Positions 53,234 through 62,066 of a stretch of DNA of 64,000 nucleotides are shown piece after piece. The notes beneath the pieces were generated by a model. The model worked only from the letters and a program-made list of their open reading frames with translations. It had not been told where the DNA came from and did no database searches. How positions within the stretch are numbered: the stretch's first letter is position 1; every line of letters starts with the position of its first letter. Location: positions 186,001-250,000 of the forward strand of contig NZ_FOYH01000006.1 in NCBI RefSeq assembly GCF_900116015.1, in the 5' to 3' direction. The translations under genes and the position numbers were made by a program. The DNA is from Enterobacter sp. kpr-6. GTDB lineage: Bacteria; Pseudomonadota; Gammaproteobacteria; Enterobacterales; Enterobacteriaceae.

Positions 53234-54789
53234 AACGTGGGCTCCCCGGCTTCACTGAACAGCCGGTAAGGTTGTGGAATGCGTCGCCAGCCGTGGCCAT
53301 CGTGCTCGGCATTCAGTACCGGGTTCGGGCCGTCGATGACCGGCAGCGGTTTACCCCATTTTTCAGGCACCAGCGCGCGCATCTGCACCAGTTCGGCCGC
53401 AATTTGATTATCTTCAAACCAGATCATCCGGTTAGAGAAGATGTCGGCGGTCGGTAACGGGAAGATGTGATTGAGCGCGGTATCCAGATCGTTAACCCGG
53501 CAGAAAGAGAGGAACAGCACCAGGCGGTTATCGCCGATGGTCATAATATCGCCCACGCGATTGGGGCGGCAGAGCGTTAACGCCTGCTCCACGCGGATGC
53601 CCGGCACCGGACGCAGCGCGACCAGCACGCCTTTGCCATCCGGCGGCAGAAGGGTGTTGTTCATCATATTGCCTACCGCATCGCAGAAGATATCCCAGGT
53701 CTGATATCCCCGCAGCTTCAGCGGCTGCGTCATGTTAAGCAGCATGGAAATGTCTTCCGGGACGTGGCGGTTAAATTGCTGGCCCTGCACGCTTTCAATC
53801 AGCGTCAGGCAGCGGGAGAGCGGGGCGTTCCACGGGATCACCATATTGGCCCCGCAGCCCAAAAGTAAACGTTCGTCGGTGGCGCGCAGGCTGGCGTTGT
53901 TTTCCCGCACGATGATTTTCAGTGCGCTACCCCGCTGGCGTCTGAGCGTATGAATTTGCCGCGCCATATTATCGATCTGGTTATTTTGGGTGAGCGAGAA
54001 GATGATCGTCGCCGCCTGCGTGGTGCGCGCTTCTTCAAACAGGGTTTCGTTGTTTTCAAACAGCGTCCAGTGTTCGGAGAGGGCAGGCGCGCCTTCCAGC
54101 ACCATGACGTTACTCAGAATGCGCTTCTCGTCGCTACGCGGCTGCACCGAGGCTTCTTCCTGCTGCGCGAGCTGCCAGCCGTTCTGGTGCGGCTCCAGTT
54201 TAAGCTGCTGGCGCGCGCTGACGCCTTTTTCATTGCACCAGAAAGCCACGTCATAGATATGCGCATCAGTCTGGTTTCGCAGGCTGGCAAGGCCGTCGAG
54301 CGAGCGGTATTCCGTCATTAAAAAGGAGAACTGTTTATCATTATTTGCAGAGGGGTTTATCACCAGCATCGTGCAGTGGTGATATTTAGACCATGAATAT
54401 ATTTCATTAATCCATTTTCGCAAACGATCGTTGGATATATTTTGCCAGCTATTGCTGTCGCAAAGAATAATGAATAAGTAGTGATGAGGATCAACTGAAC
54501 AGAGTAGATCCTGGGTGAGGGAGTGTAGCCCACTCTGATAGTTTCGCATTAAAAACAAGCGGATTTTATCCGGGCCGTGATGATCGTCTAATTTAATCAT
54601 TTCGTGAGGATCGCGACCCATGCTGATCACAGAAACTTTGCTTTCTTTATGCTGTGAGGCAATGGTTTGGTTCACCAGGTCAATTGCATCCTGTTCGCGG
54701 TCGGCATTTATCCACCATACACCGCCCGCTGGCATATGCCGCAATTCATCCCATAATGACTGGATGCCAATTGAAAATATGGGGTCCAT
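53230..54789 (-). CDS. bcsE: c-di-GMP-binding cellulose regulator BcsE
   Basis: A 519-residue cytoplasmic protein with an N-terminal degenerate REC/NTPase-like part and a C-terminal GIL (GGDEF I-site-like) domain. The c-di-GMP-binding RxGD motif is Arg411-Val-Gly-Asp414 in [57 protein letters not shown] is closely conserved with E. coli. The start at 54789 ([16 protein letters not shown]) follows GAGGGACACC. It is divergent from bcsR across a 171-base AT-rich gap that must hold both type II promoters. Confidence 0.95.
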   Translation of the reverse strand: MDPIFSIGIQSLWDELRHMPAGGVWWINADREQDAIDLVNQTIASQHKESKVSVISMGRDPHEMIKLDDHHGPDKIRLFLMRNYQSGLHSLTQDLLCSVDPHHYLFIILCDSNSWQNISNDRLRKWINEIYSWSKYHHCTMLVINPSANNDKQFSFLMTEYRSLDGLASLRNQTDAHIYDVAFWCNEKGVSARQQLKLEPHQNGWQLAQQEEASVQPRSDEKRILSNVMVLEGAPALSEHWTLFENNETLFEEARTTQAATIIFSLTQNNQIDNMARQIHTLRRQRGSALKIIVRENNASLRATDERLLLGCGANMVIPWNAPLSRCLTLIESVQGQQFNRHVPEDISMLLNMTQPLKLRGYQTWDIFCDAVGNMMNNTLLPPDGKGVLVALRPVPGIRVEQALTLCRPNRVGDIMTIGDNRLVLFLSFCRVNDLDTALNHIFPLPTADIFSNRMIWFEDNQIAAELVQMRALVPEKWGKPLPVIDGPNPVLNAEHDGHGWRRIPQPYRLFSEAGEPTL

Positions 54790-54960
54790 GGTGTCCCTCT
54801 TGAGCAAATTTGTCTGTACATCAGTTTACTAGCGAAAGCGAAGAAATAAACCTAACATTGAAATTAAAGAACATCAGATTTAGCATGTAAATGCATTTTC
54901 TTCGGCAGGACGCTGACAACGCCTTACTCTATGTTTTTTATTCAAAGGGATGCGTTCATA

Positions 54961-55149
54961 ATGAATAACAATGAACCCACAAATCAGAAAGATTCGACTC
55001 TGAATTATTCCTGGCAAAATGATTTTGCCGCGCTGAGCAGGGTGTTTTCATTGCCAGAAATAGATTACACCGATATTTCCCAACGTGAACAGTTGGCTGC
55101 TGCGATTAAACGCTGGCCGCTGTTGGCTGAATTTGCCCGTCAACAATAA
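54961..55149 (+). CDS. bcsR: Small cellulose regulator BcsR
   Basis: A 62-residue protein like E. coli BcsR (YhjR), which binds BcsQ and is required for assembly of the E. coli-type macrocomplex. The C-terminal half is conserved (SLPEIDYTDISQREQLAAAIKRWPLLAEFA). The start at 54961 (MNNNEPTNQ) reproduces the E. coli N-terminus; an in-frame ATG 30 bases upstream is less likely. bcsQ begins 11 bases after its stop. Confidence 0.93.
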   Translation: MNNNEPTNQKDSTLNYSWQNDFAALSRVFSLPEIDYTDISQREQLAAAIKRWPLLAEFARQQ

Positions 55150-55160
55150 GGGAGCCATGA

Positions 55161-55910
55161 ATGGCCATTCTGGGACTGCAAGGCGTACGCGGCGGTGTGG
55201 GTACCACATCGGTGACAGCGGCGCTGGCCTGGTCATTACAATTGCTCGGCGAAACAGTGCTGGTGCTGGACGCCTGCCCTGACAATTTATTGCGCTTGTC
55301 CTACAACATCGATTTTGACCAGCCCGATGGCTGGGCGCGTGCGTTGCTCGACGGGCGTGACTGGCGCGATGCGGGCCAGCGTTATACCTCACAGCTTGAT
55401 GTACTGCCATTTGGTCAGCTCACGGCGGGCGAGGCTGAAAACATTCATTTACTCTACGATTCGCTCCACGCGCTTGAGTCCATTCTGCAAACCCTGAGAA
55501 GCCAGACGCACTATAAATGGATTCTGGTGGATATCCCCCACGGGCATTCGCCCCTGGCGCGTATGATCCTCGAACACTGCGACAGCACGCTGGTGATTGT
55601 TAAACCGGATACCAACTGTCATGTGCGTCTGCATCAGCAGGCGTTACCCGCCGGCTCGCATATTCTGATTAATGACCTGCGCATTGGCAGCCAGTTGCAG
55701 GATGATTTATATCAGGTGTGGCTGCAAAGCCAGCGCCGCCTGTTGCCGATGGTGATCCACCGCGATGAAGCGATGGTTGAGTGCCTGGCGGCGAAACAGC
55801 CGCTCGGTGAATATCGCAGCGATTCGCTGGCGGCAGAAGAGATGATGACCCTCGCCAACTGGTGCCTGCTGCATGCCACCGGGTCACCCGTTCCCCGGAG
55901 TGACGCATGA
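55161..55910 (+). CDS. bcsQ: BcsQ, MinD-type NTPase of the type II operon
   Basis: A 249-residue BcsQ of E. coli type. The P-loop reads GVRGGVGTTSVTA: Arg10 and Thr15 replace the two lysines of the deviant Walker A, as in E. coli BcsQ. Other parts (LVLDACPDNLLRLSYNIDF, LPAGSHILINDLRIGSQ, LLPMVIHRDEAM, LAAKQPLGEYRSDSLAAEE) are conserved. It forms the cytosolic BcsRQ vestibule with BcsR. It overlaps bcsA by 4 bases (ATGA). The stretch from about residue 85 to 140 is more diverged from E. coli than the rest. Confidence 0.95.
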   Translation: MAILGLQGVRGGVGTTSVTAALAWSLQLLGETVLVLDACPDNLLRLSYNIDFDQPDGWARALLDGRDWRDAGQRYTSQLDVLPFGQLTAGEAENIHLLYDSLHALESILQTLRSQTHYKWILVDIPHGHSPLARMILEHCDSTLVIVKPDTNCHVRLHQQALPAGSHILINDLRIGSQLQDDLYQVWLQSQRRLLPMVIHRDEAMVECLAAKQPLGEYRSDSLAAEEMMTLANWCLLHATGSPVPRSDA

Positions 55911-58525
55911 GCCGCCTTTCCGCCTGGTTTTTGATCCCACCGGTGAGCGCCCGTCTGAGCGAGCGCTACCAGCTTTATCGCAGCCACGGTGCACCGGCGT
56001 TTAGCGCCGCGCTCGGCTGCCTGTGGGTGATCCTCGCCTGGCTGTTTATTCCCCTTGAACATCCCCGCTGGCAGGCGATCCGCGCACGGCACCACGAACT
56101 GTATCCGCATATCCGCGCCGAACGTCCGCGTCCGCTCGATCCTGCGCGCTATTTTCTCCAGACGCTGTGGCTGTTAGTCACGCCGTCCTGGAACAGCACT
56201 ACCGCCCCGCGCAAACGCCGCAAATCCGGTATTGGCGCAATGATCAAACGCTACCATAACTGGCTGGACGCGCTCCCGTTGCGTTTCAGCGCCAGGACCG
56301 GCCATCTCGACAATCACAAAGAGCTGGCCCACCTGACGCCTGGCCTGCGGCGTCTCATCCTCGGCGTGATCGTGGTTTTCTCACTGATCCTCGCCGTGCT
56401 CTGTATTACGCAGCCGTTTAACCCGCTGTCGCAGTTTATCTTCCTGATGCTGTTGTGGGGCGTGGCGCTGCTGGTGCGCCGCATTCCGGGGCGTTTTTCC
56501 GCGCTGATGCTGATCGTGCTGTCGCTGACCGTTTCCTGCCGCTACATCTGGTGGCGCTACACCTCGACGCTGAACTGGAACGATCCGGTCAGCCTGGTGT
56601 GCGGGCTGGTGCTGCTGTTTGCGGAAACCTACGCGTGGGTGGTGCTGGTATTAGGCTACTTCCAGGTGGTGTGGCCGCTCAACCGCCAGCCGGTACCGCT
56701 GCCAAAAGATATGTCGCAATGGCCGAGCGTGGATATCTTCGTTCCGACCTACAACGAAGATTTGAACGTGGTGAAGAACACCATTTACGCCTCGCTGGGT
56801 ATCGACTGGCCGAAGGATAAACTCACCATCTGGATCCTTGATGACGGCGGGCGGGAGACGTTCCGCCAGTTTGCCGAAACGGTCGGCGTGAAGTACATCG
56901 CGCGCACCACGCATGAACACGCGAAAGCCGGGAACATCAACAACGCACTCAAATATGCGAAGGGCGAGTTTGTGTCGATTTTCGACTGCGACCACGTGCC
57001 CACGCGCTCGTTTTTGCAGATGACTATGGGCTGGTTCCTGAAGGAAAAAGAGCTGGCGATGATGCAGACGCCGCACCACTTTTTCTCCCCCGATCCCTTT
57101 GAGCGCAACCTGGGGCGTTTTCGTAAAACGCCGAACGAAGGCACGCTGTTCTACGGGCTGGTGCAGGACGGGAATGACATGTGGGATGCCACCTTCTTCT
57201 GCGGCTCCTGTGCGGTGATCCGCCGTGGCCCGCTGGATCAGATTGGCGGTATCGCGGTGGAAACGGTCACCGAAGATGCGCACACCTCGCTGCGCCTGCA
57301 CCGTCTGGGCTACAGCTCGGCGTATATGCGCATTCCGCAGGCGGCGGGGCTGGCGACGGAGAGCCTGTCGGCGCACATCGGTCAGCGTATCCGCTGGGCG
57401 CGCGGCATGGTGCAAATTTTCCGTCTCGATAACCCGCTGTTTGGCAAAGGGCTGAAGCTGGCGCAGCGGCTGTGTTACGTCAACGCCATGTTCCACTTCC
57501 TGTCGGGCATTCCCCGGCTGGTGTTCCTCACCGCGCCGCTGGCGTTTTTGCTGCTCCATGCCTACATCATTTACGCCCCGGCGTTAATGATCGCGCTGTT
57601 CGTGCTGCCGCATATGATCCACGCCAGCCTGACCAACTCCAAAATCCAGGGCAAATACCGCCATTCGTTCTGGAGTGAAATCTATGAAACCGTGCTGGCG
57701 TGGTACATTGCGCCGCCAACGATGGTCGCGCTGTTTGCGCCGCACAAAGGGAAATTTAACGTTACTGCCAAGGGCGGGCTGGTGAAGGAAGAGTATGTGG
57801 ACTGGGTGATTTCCCGGCCCTATATCTTCCTCGTGCTGCTGAATATTGTCGGGATTCTGGTCGGCATCTGGCGCTATTTCTACGGGCCGGAAAACGAAAT
57901 CTTAACCGTCTTCGTCAGTATCACCTGGGTGTTCTACAACCTGATTGTCCTCGGCGGGGCCGTGGCGGTATCGGTCGAAAGTAAACAGGTGCGCCGCGCG
58001 CACCGCGTTGAAATCTCCATGCCTGCGGCCATTGCCCGCGAAGATGGTCATCTCTTTTCCTGCACGGTGCATGACTTCTCTGACGGCGGGATGGGGATCA
58101 AAATTAACGGGCAGTCGCAGGTGCTGGAAGGGCAAAAAGTCAGTCTGCTGCTCAAGCGCGGCCAACAGGAATACGCTTTCCCGGCGCAGGTGGTGCGCGT
58201 CTCCGGCAATGAAATTGGTCTGCAACTGATGCCGCTGACCACGAAGCAACATATTGATTTTGTACAGTGTACGTTTGCCCGCGCCGATACCTGGGCGCTC
58301 TGGCAGGACAGCTTCCCGGAAGATAAACCGCTGGAAAGTCTGATGGATATTCTCAAGCTCGGTTTCCGTGGCTATCGCCACCTTGCAGAATTTGCCCCTC
58401 CGTCAGTGAAAATGATTTTCCGGTTACTCACTTCACTGGTCTCATGGATTGTGTCGTTCATTCCGCGCCGCCCCGAGCGGGGCGTGGTGATACCCACATC
58501 GGATCCGGTTATGGCTCAACAATGA
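55907..58525 (+). CDS. bcsA: Cellulose synthase catalytic subunit, type II operon
   Basis: An 872-residue synthase, the same length as E. coli BcsA. An N-terminal extension of about 150 residues with an extra hydrophobic segment precedes the GT2 core: DIFVPTYNED, Asp360/Asp362 in FDCDHV, Thr455-Glu-Asp457 and Gln493-xx-Arg-Trp497 (QRIRW). The C-terminal PilZ domain has RRAHR and DFSDGG. The core is clearly paralogous to the other bcsA in the window but diverged (QRIRW against QRTRW, different PilZ surroundings). bcsB follows after 10 bases. Confidence 0.96.
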   Translation: MSRLSAWFLIPPVSARLSERYQLYRSHGAPAFSAALGCLWVILAWLFIPLEHPRWQAIRARHHELYPHIRAERPRPLDPARYFLQTLWLLVTPSWNSTTAPRKRRKSGIGAMIKRYHNWLDALPLRFSARTGHLDNHKELAHLTPGLRRLILGVIVVFSLILAVLCITQPFNPLSQFIFLMLLWGVALLVRRIPGRFSALMLIVLSLTVSCRYIWWRYTSTLNWNDPVSLVCGLVLLFAETYAWVVLVLGYFQVVWPLNRQPVPLPKDMSQWPSVDIFVPTYNEDLNVVKNTIYASLGIDWPKDKLTIWILDDGGRETFRQFAETVGVKYIARTTHEHAKAGNINNALKYAKGEFVSIFDCDHVPTRSFLQMTMGWFLKEKELAMMQTPHHFFSPDPFERNLGRFRKTPNEGTLFYGLVQDGNDMWDATFFCGSCAVIRRGPLDQIGGIAVETVTEDAHTSLRLHRLGYSSAYMRIPQAAGLATESLSAHIGQRIRWARGMVQIFRLDNPLFGKGLKLAQRLCYVNAMFHFLSGIPRLVFLTAPLAFLLLHAYIIYAPALMIALFVLPHMIHASLTNSKIQGKYRHSFWSEIYETVLAWYIAPPTMVALFAPHKGKFNVTAKGGLVKEEYVDWVISRPYIFLVLLNIVGILVGIWRYFYGPENEILTVFVSITWVFYNLIVLGGAVAVSVESKQVRRAHRVEISMPAAIAREDGHLFSCTVHDFSDGGMGIKINGQSQVLEGQKVSLLLKRGQQEYAFPAQVVRVSGNEIGLQLMPLTTKQHIDFVQCTFARADTWALWQDSFPEDKPLESLMDILKLGFRGYRHLAEFAPPSVKMIFRLLTSLVSWIVSFIPRRPERGVVIPTSDPVMAQQ

Positions 58526-58535
58526 TGATAATGCG

Positions 58536-60962
58536 ATGAAAAGAAAACTTTCCTGGATGTGTGCAGTGGCAGTGGGAATGAGCGCTTTCCCGATGGCGTT
58601 AGCCCTGGCGGCTCCCGCCAATCCAGCGGCAACCGCCGCGCCGACGGTGCCTGCGGTGGCACCCGCGACGCAGCCCGTCGCGACGCCTGCCCCGACGCAG
58701 CCGGAATCCCTCACGCCTGAGGTGCCGCGTGAAGGGCAAGCGCTGCCTGCCACCACTTCGCCGCAGGTCGGGCGGGTGATGCCAGGCGTGACCGGTGCAG
58801 ATGCGCCCATCGTCGCAGAAAATGCGCCATCGCGTGATGTTAAGCTCTCTTTTGCACAGATCGCGCCGCCGCCGGGCAGCATGGTATTGCGCGGTGTGAA
58901 CCCGAATGGCGGCATCGAATTTGGTATGCGCAGCGATGAAGTGGTGTCGAATGCCATGCTCAATCTGGAATACACCCCGTCGCCGTCGCTGCTGCCGGTG
59001 CAGTCGCAACTGAAGGTCTATCTCAACGATGAACTGATGGGCGTGCTGCCGGTGACCAAAGAACAACTGGGTAAGAAAACCCAGGCGCAGGTGCCGATCG
59101 ATCCGCTCTATATCACCGACTTTAACCGCGTGCGGCTGGAGTTTGTCGGGCATTACCGCGACGTGTGCGAGAACCCGGCGAGCAGCACCCTGTGGATGGA
59201 TGTGGGGCGTAACAGTTCGCTGTCGATGACCTACCAGAAACTGTCGGTGCAAAACGACCTGTCACACTTCCCGGTGCCCTTCTTCGATCCGCGTGATAAC
59301 CGTTCGCTGACGCTGCCGATGGTCTTTGCCGGTGCACCTGCACTGGGCCAGCAACAGGCGGCGAGTATCATCGCCTCCTGGTTCGGCTCCCGTACCGGCT
59401 GGCGCGGGCAGAGTTTCCCGGTGCAGTACGACGGCCTGCCGGACAGCAACGCCATTGTGTTTGCCACCAATGATAAGCGTCCCGCTTTCCTGCGTGACGC
59501 GCCAGCGGTAGACGCGCCAACGATTTTCATGATGAATCACCCGAATAACCCGTACGTCAAACTGCTGGTGGTCATGGGGCGTGACGACAAAGACCTGTTG
59601 CAGGCGGCAAAAGGCATCGCTCAGGGTAGCGTGCTGTTCCGTGGCGACCGGGTGGTCGTCAATGAAGTTAAGCCCCTGCTGGCGCGCAAACCTTACGATG
59701 CGCCGAACTGGGTGCGCACCGATCGCGCCATCAGCTTTGCCGAACTGAAAACCTACGAGGAGCAGTTGCAGGCGACCGGTCTGCAACCGGCGTCCATCAA
59801 CGTGTCGATGAATCTGCCGCCGGATCTCTATTTGCTGCGCAGTAACGGCATTGATATGAACCTCAATTACCGCTATACCGCGCCGCCGACGAAAGACAGC
59901 TCGCGGATGGATATCAGCCTGAACAATCAGTTCCTGCAATCCTTTAGCCTGACCAGTAGCCAGGACACCAACCGTCTGCTGCTGCGTCTGCCGGTATTGC
60001 AGGGGCTGCTGGACGGTAAAACGGACGTGACGATCCCGGCGCTGAAACTGGGAGCGATAAACCAACTGCGTTTTGACTTCCAGTACATGAACCCGATGCC
60101 GGGCGGCACTGTTGAAAACTGTATCACCTTCCAGCCGGTGCAAAACCGCGTGGTGATCGGTGATGACTCAACCATTGATTTCTCGGCCTATCACCACTTT
60201 ATCGCCATGCCGGATCTGCGCGCCTTTGCCAACGCGGGCTTCCCGTTCAGCCGAATGGCCGATCTCTCCGAAACGCTTGTTGTGCTGCCCGCGCAGCCGA
60301 CCACCGGCCAGCTCACCACGCTGCTGGATGCCATGGGTAGCGTAGGGGCGCAAACCGGTTTACCGGCGGTGAACGTCAGTCTGAGCAACGACGGCAGCCA
60401 GCTTAAGGGTAAAGACGCCGATATCATGATCATCGGCACCATCCCGGATGCGCTGAAAGACGATAAGCGCATTGAATTGCTGGTGCAGGCCACCGAAAGC
60501 TGGGTCAAAACCCCGCAGCGCCAGACCGCGTTCCCGGCGATTGTGCCGGACATGAACGACCGTCAGGCTGAAACGCAAACGGCGGTGACCTCCAGCGGCC
60601 CGATGGCGGCGGTGGTTGGCTTCCAGTCGCCGTACTACGAGCAACGCAGCGTGATTGCGCTGCTGGCAGACAGCCCGCGTGGGTATGAACTGCTTAATCA
60701 GGCGATGAACGACAGCGGCAAGCGCGCCGCAATGTATGGCTCGGTCAGCGTGATCCGTGAGTCAGGCGTGAACGGCCTGCGGGTCGGGGACGTTTACTAC
60801 GTGGGTCATCTGCCATGGTTTGAGCGCATCTGGTACGCGCTCTCTAACCACCCGATCCTGCTGGCGGTACTGGCGGCGGTGAGCGTCGTGCTGCTGGCCT
60901 GGGTACTGTGGCGTCTGCTGCGGATTATCAGCCGTCGTCGTCTCGATGTGGATCATGAGTAA
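58536..60962 (+). CDS. bcsB: Cellulose synthase periplasmic subunit BcsB, type II operon
   Basis: An 808-residue BcsB. The signal peptide (about 1-25) is followed by a longer Ala/Pro/Thr-rich linker than in the type I copy (about 26-75). The domain landmarks NDLSHFPVPFFDPRDN, IASWFGSRTGWRGQSFPV, IDFSAYHHFIAMPDLRAFANAGFPFSRMADLSET and a terminal anchor helix (ILLAVLAAVSVVLLAWVLWRLL) are intact. In E. coli several BcsB copies encircle one BcsA. Confidence 0.95.
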   Translation: MKRKLSWMCAVAVGMSAFPMALALAAPANPAATAAPTVPAVAPATQPVATPAPTQPESLTPEVPREGQALPATTSPQVGRVMPGVTGADAPIVAENAPSRDVKLSFAQIAPPPGSMVLRGVNPNGGIEFGMRSDEVVSNAMLNLEYTPSPSLLPVQSQLKVYLNDELMGVLPVTKEQLGKKTQAQVPIDPLYITDFNRVRLEFVGHYRDVCENPASSTLWMDVGRNSSLSMTYQKLSVQNDLSHFPVPFFDPRDNRSLTLPMVFAGAPALGQQQAASIIASWFGSRTGWRGQSFPVQYDGLPDSNAIVFATNDKRPAFLRDAPAVDAPTIFMMNHPNNPYVKLLVVMGRDDKDLLQAAKGIAQGSVLFRGDRVVVNEVKPLLARKPYDAPNWVRTDRAISFAELKTYEEQLQATGLQPASINVSMNLPPDLYLLRSNGIDMNLNYRYTAPPTKDSSRMDISLNNQFLQSFSLTSSQDTNRLLLRLPVLQGLLDGKTDVTIPALKLGAINQLRFDFQYMNPMPGGTVENCITFQPVQNRVVIGDDSTIDFSAYHHFIAMPDLRAFANAGFPFSRMADLSETLVVLPAQPTTGQLTTLLDAMGSVGAQTGLPAVNVSLSNDGSQLKGKDADIMIIGTIPDALKDDKRIELLVQATESWVKTPQRQTAFPAIVPDMNDRQAETQTAVTSSGPMAAVVGFQSPYYEQRSVIALLADSPRGYELLNQAMNDSGKRAAMYGSVSVIRESGVNGLRVGDVYYVGHLPWFERIWYALSNHPILLAVLAAVSVVLLAWVLWRLLRIISRRRLDVDHE

Positions 60963-60968
60963 ACGGCG

Positions 60969-62066
60969 ATGAACAGGCTGCGTGCTCTGCTGTTAATGAC
61001 CCTGATGCTGGCGGCGAACAGTTTTGCCGCCTGCACCTGGCCTGCGTGGACGCAGTTCAAAAAGGACTACGTGAGCACGGGCGGGCGGGTGATCGATCCG
61101 GGTGATGCCCGCAGCATCACCACCTCGGAAGGCCAGAGCTACGCGCTGTTTTTTGCCCTCGCCGCCAACGACCGCGCGGGCTTTGCGCAGATTTTAAACT
61201 GGACGCAGAATAACCTTGCCGAAGGCGATCTGAGTGCGCATCTCCCCGCCTGGCTGTGGGGAAAAAAGAACGAGGATGCGTGGACGGTGCTCGACACCAA
61301 CTCCGCGTCCGACGCTGATGTCTGGATCGCCTGGTCGCTGCTGGAAGCCGGGCGCTTATGGAAAGAGCCGGGTTATACCACTACGGGCCGGGCGCTGTTA
61401 AAGCGCATCGTGGCTGAGGAAGTGGTGAACGTGCCGGGATTAGGATCAATGCTGTTGCCTGGTAAAGTCGGCTTTGCGGAGGAAGAAACCTGGCGTTTTA
61501 ATCCGAGCTACCTGCCACCGCAACTGGCGCATTACTTCACCCGCTTTGGCGCACCCTGGTCCACCCTGCGTGAAACAAATTTCCGCCTGTTAATGGAAAC
61601 CGCGCCGAAGGGCTTTTCCCCGGACTGGGTCCGTTATCAAAAAGACAAAGGCTGGCAGTTACAGCCGGAAAAAACGCTGATCAGCGGCTACGATGCCATT
61701 CGCGTCTATCTGTGGGCGGGCATGATGCACGACAGCGATCCGCAAAAAGCGCGCCTGCTGACGCGCTTCAAACCGATGGCCGCCATCACCACCAAAAACG
61801 GCGTACCACCAGAAAACGTCGATGTGGCGACCGGAAAAGCGGACGGGACGGGCGCGACCGGTTTTTCTGCCGCCATGCTGCCTTTTTTACAAAATCGTGA
61901 TGCCCAGGCCGTATTACGCCAGCGCGTTGCCGATAACCCTCCTGGCAGCAATGCCTATTACAGTTCAATGCTGACCCTCTTCGGACAGGGATGGGATCAG
62001 CATCGTTTTCGTTTCACCTCACGGGGTGAGTTACAACCTGACTGGGGCCAGGCATGCGCAAGTTAA
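60969..62066 (+). CDS. bcsZ: Periplasmic endo-beta-1,4-glucanase BcsZ, type II operon
   Basis: A 365-residue GH8 endoglucanase with a signal peptide ending near [10 protein letters not shown]. The acid is Glu54 in [11 protein letters not shown], the second conserved acidic site is [11 protein letters not shown], and the base is the Asp of [11 protein letters not shown]. The gene starts 6 bases after bcsB and overlaps bcsC by 13, the E. coli arrangement. Confidence 0.96.
   Translation: MNRLRALLLMTLMLAANSFAACTWPAWTQFKKDYVSTGGRVIDPGDARSITTSEGQSYALFFALAANDRAGFAQILNWTQNNLAEGDLSAHLPAWLWGKKNEDAWTVLDTNSASDADVWIAWSLLEAGRLWKEPGYTTTGRALLKRIVAEEVVNVPGLGSMLLPGKVGFAEEETWRFNPSYLPPQLAHYFTRFGAPWSTLRETNFRLLMETAPKGFSPDWVRYQKDKGWQLQPEKTLISGYDAIRVYLWAGMMHDSDPQKARLLTRFKPMAAITTKNGVPPENVDVATGKADGTGATGFSAAMLPFLQNRDAQAVLRQRVADNPPGSNAYYSSMLTLFGQGWDQHRFRFTSRGELQPDWGQACAS

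Noticed and set aside
41168-58525. The two bcs loci as an assembly duplication
   Set aside because: The paralogous genes differ clearly in sequence, length, order and accessory content, so the copies are real and distinct.
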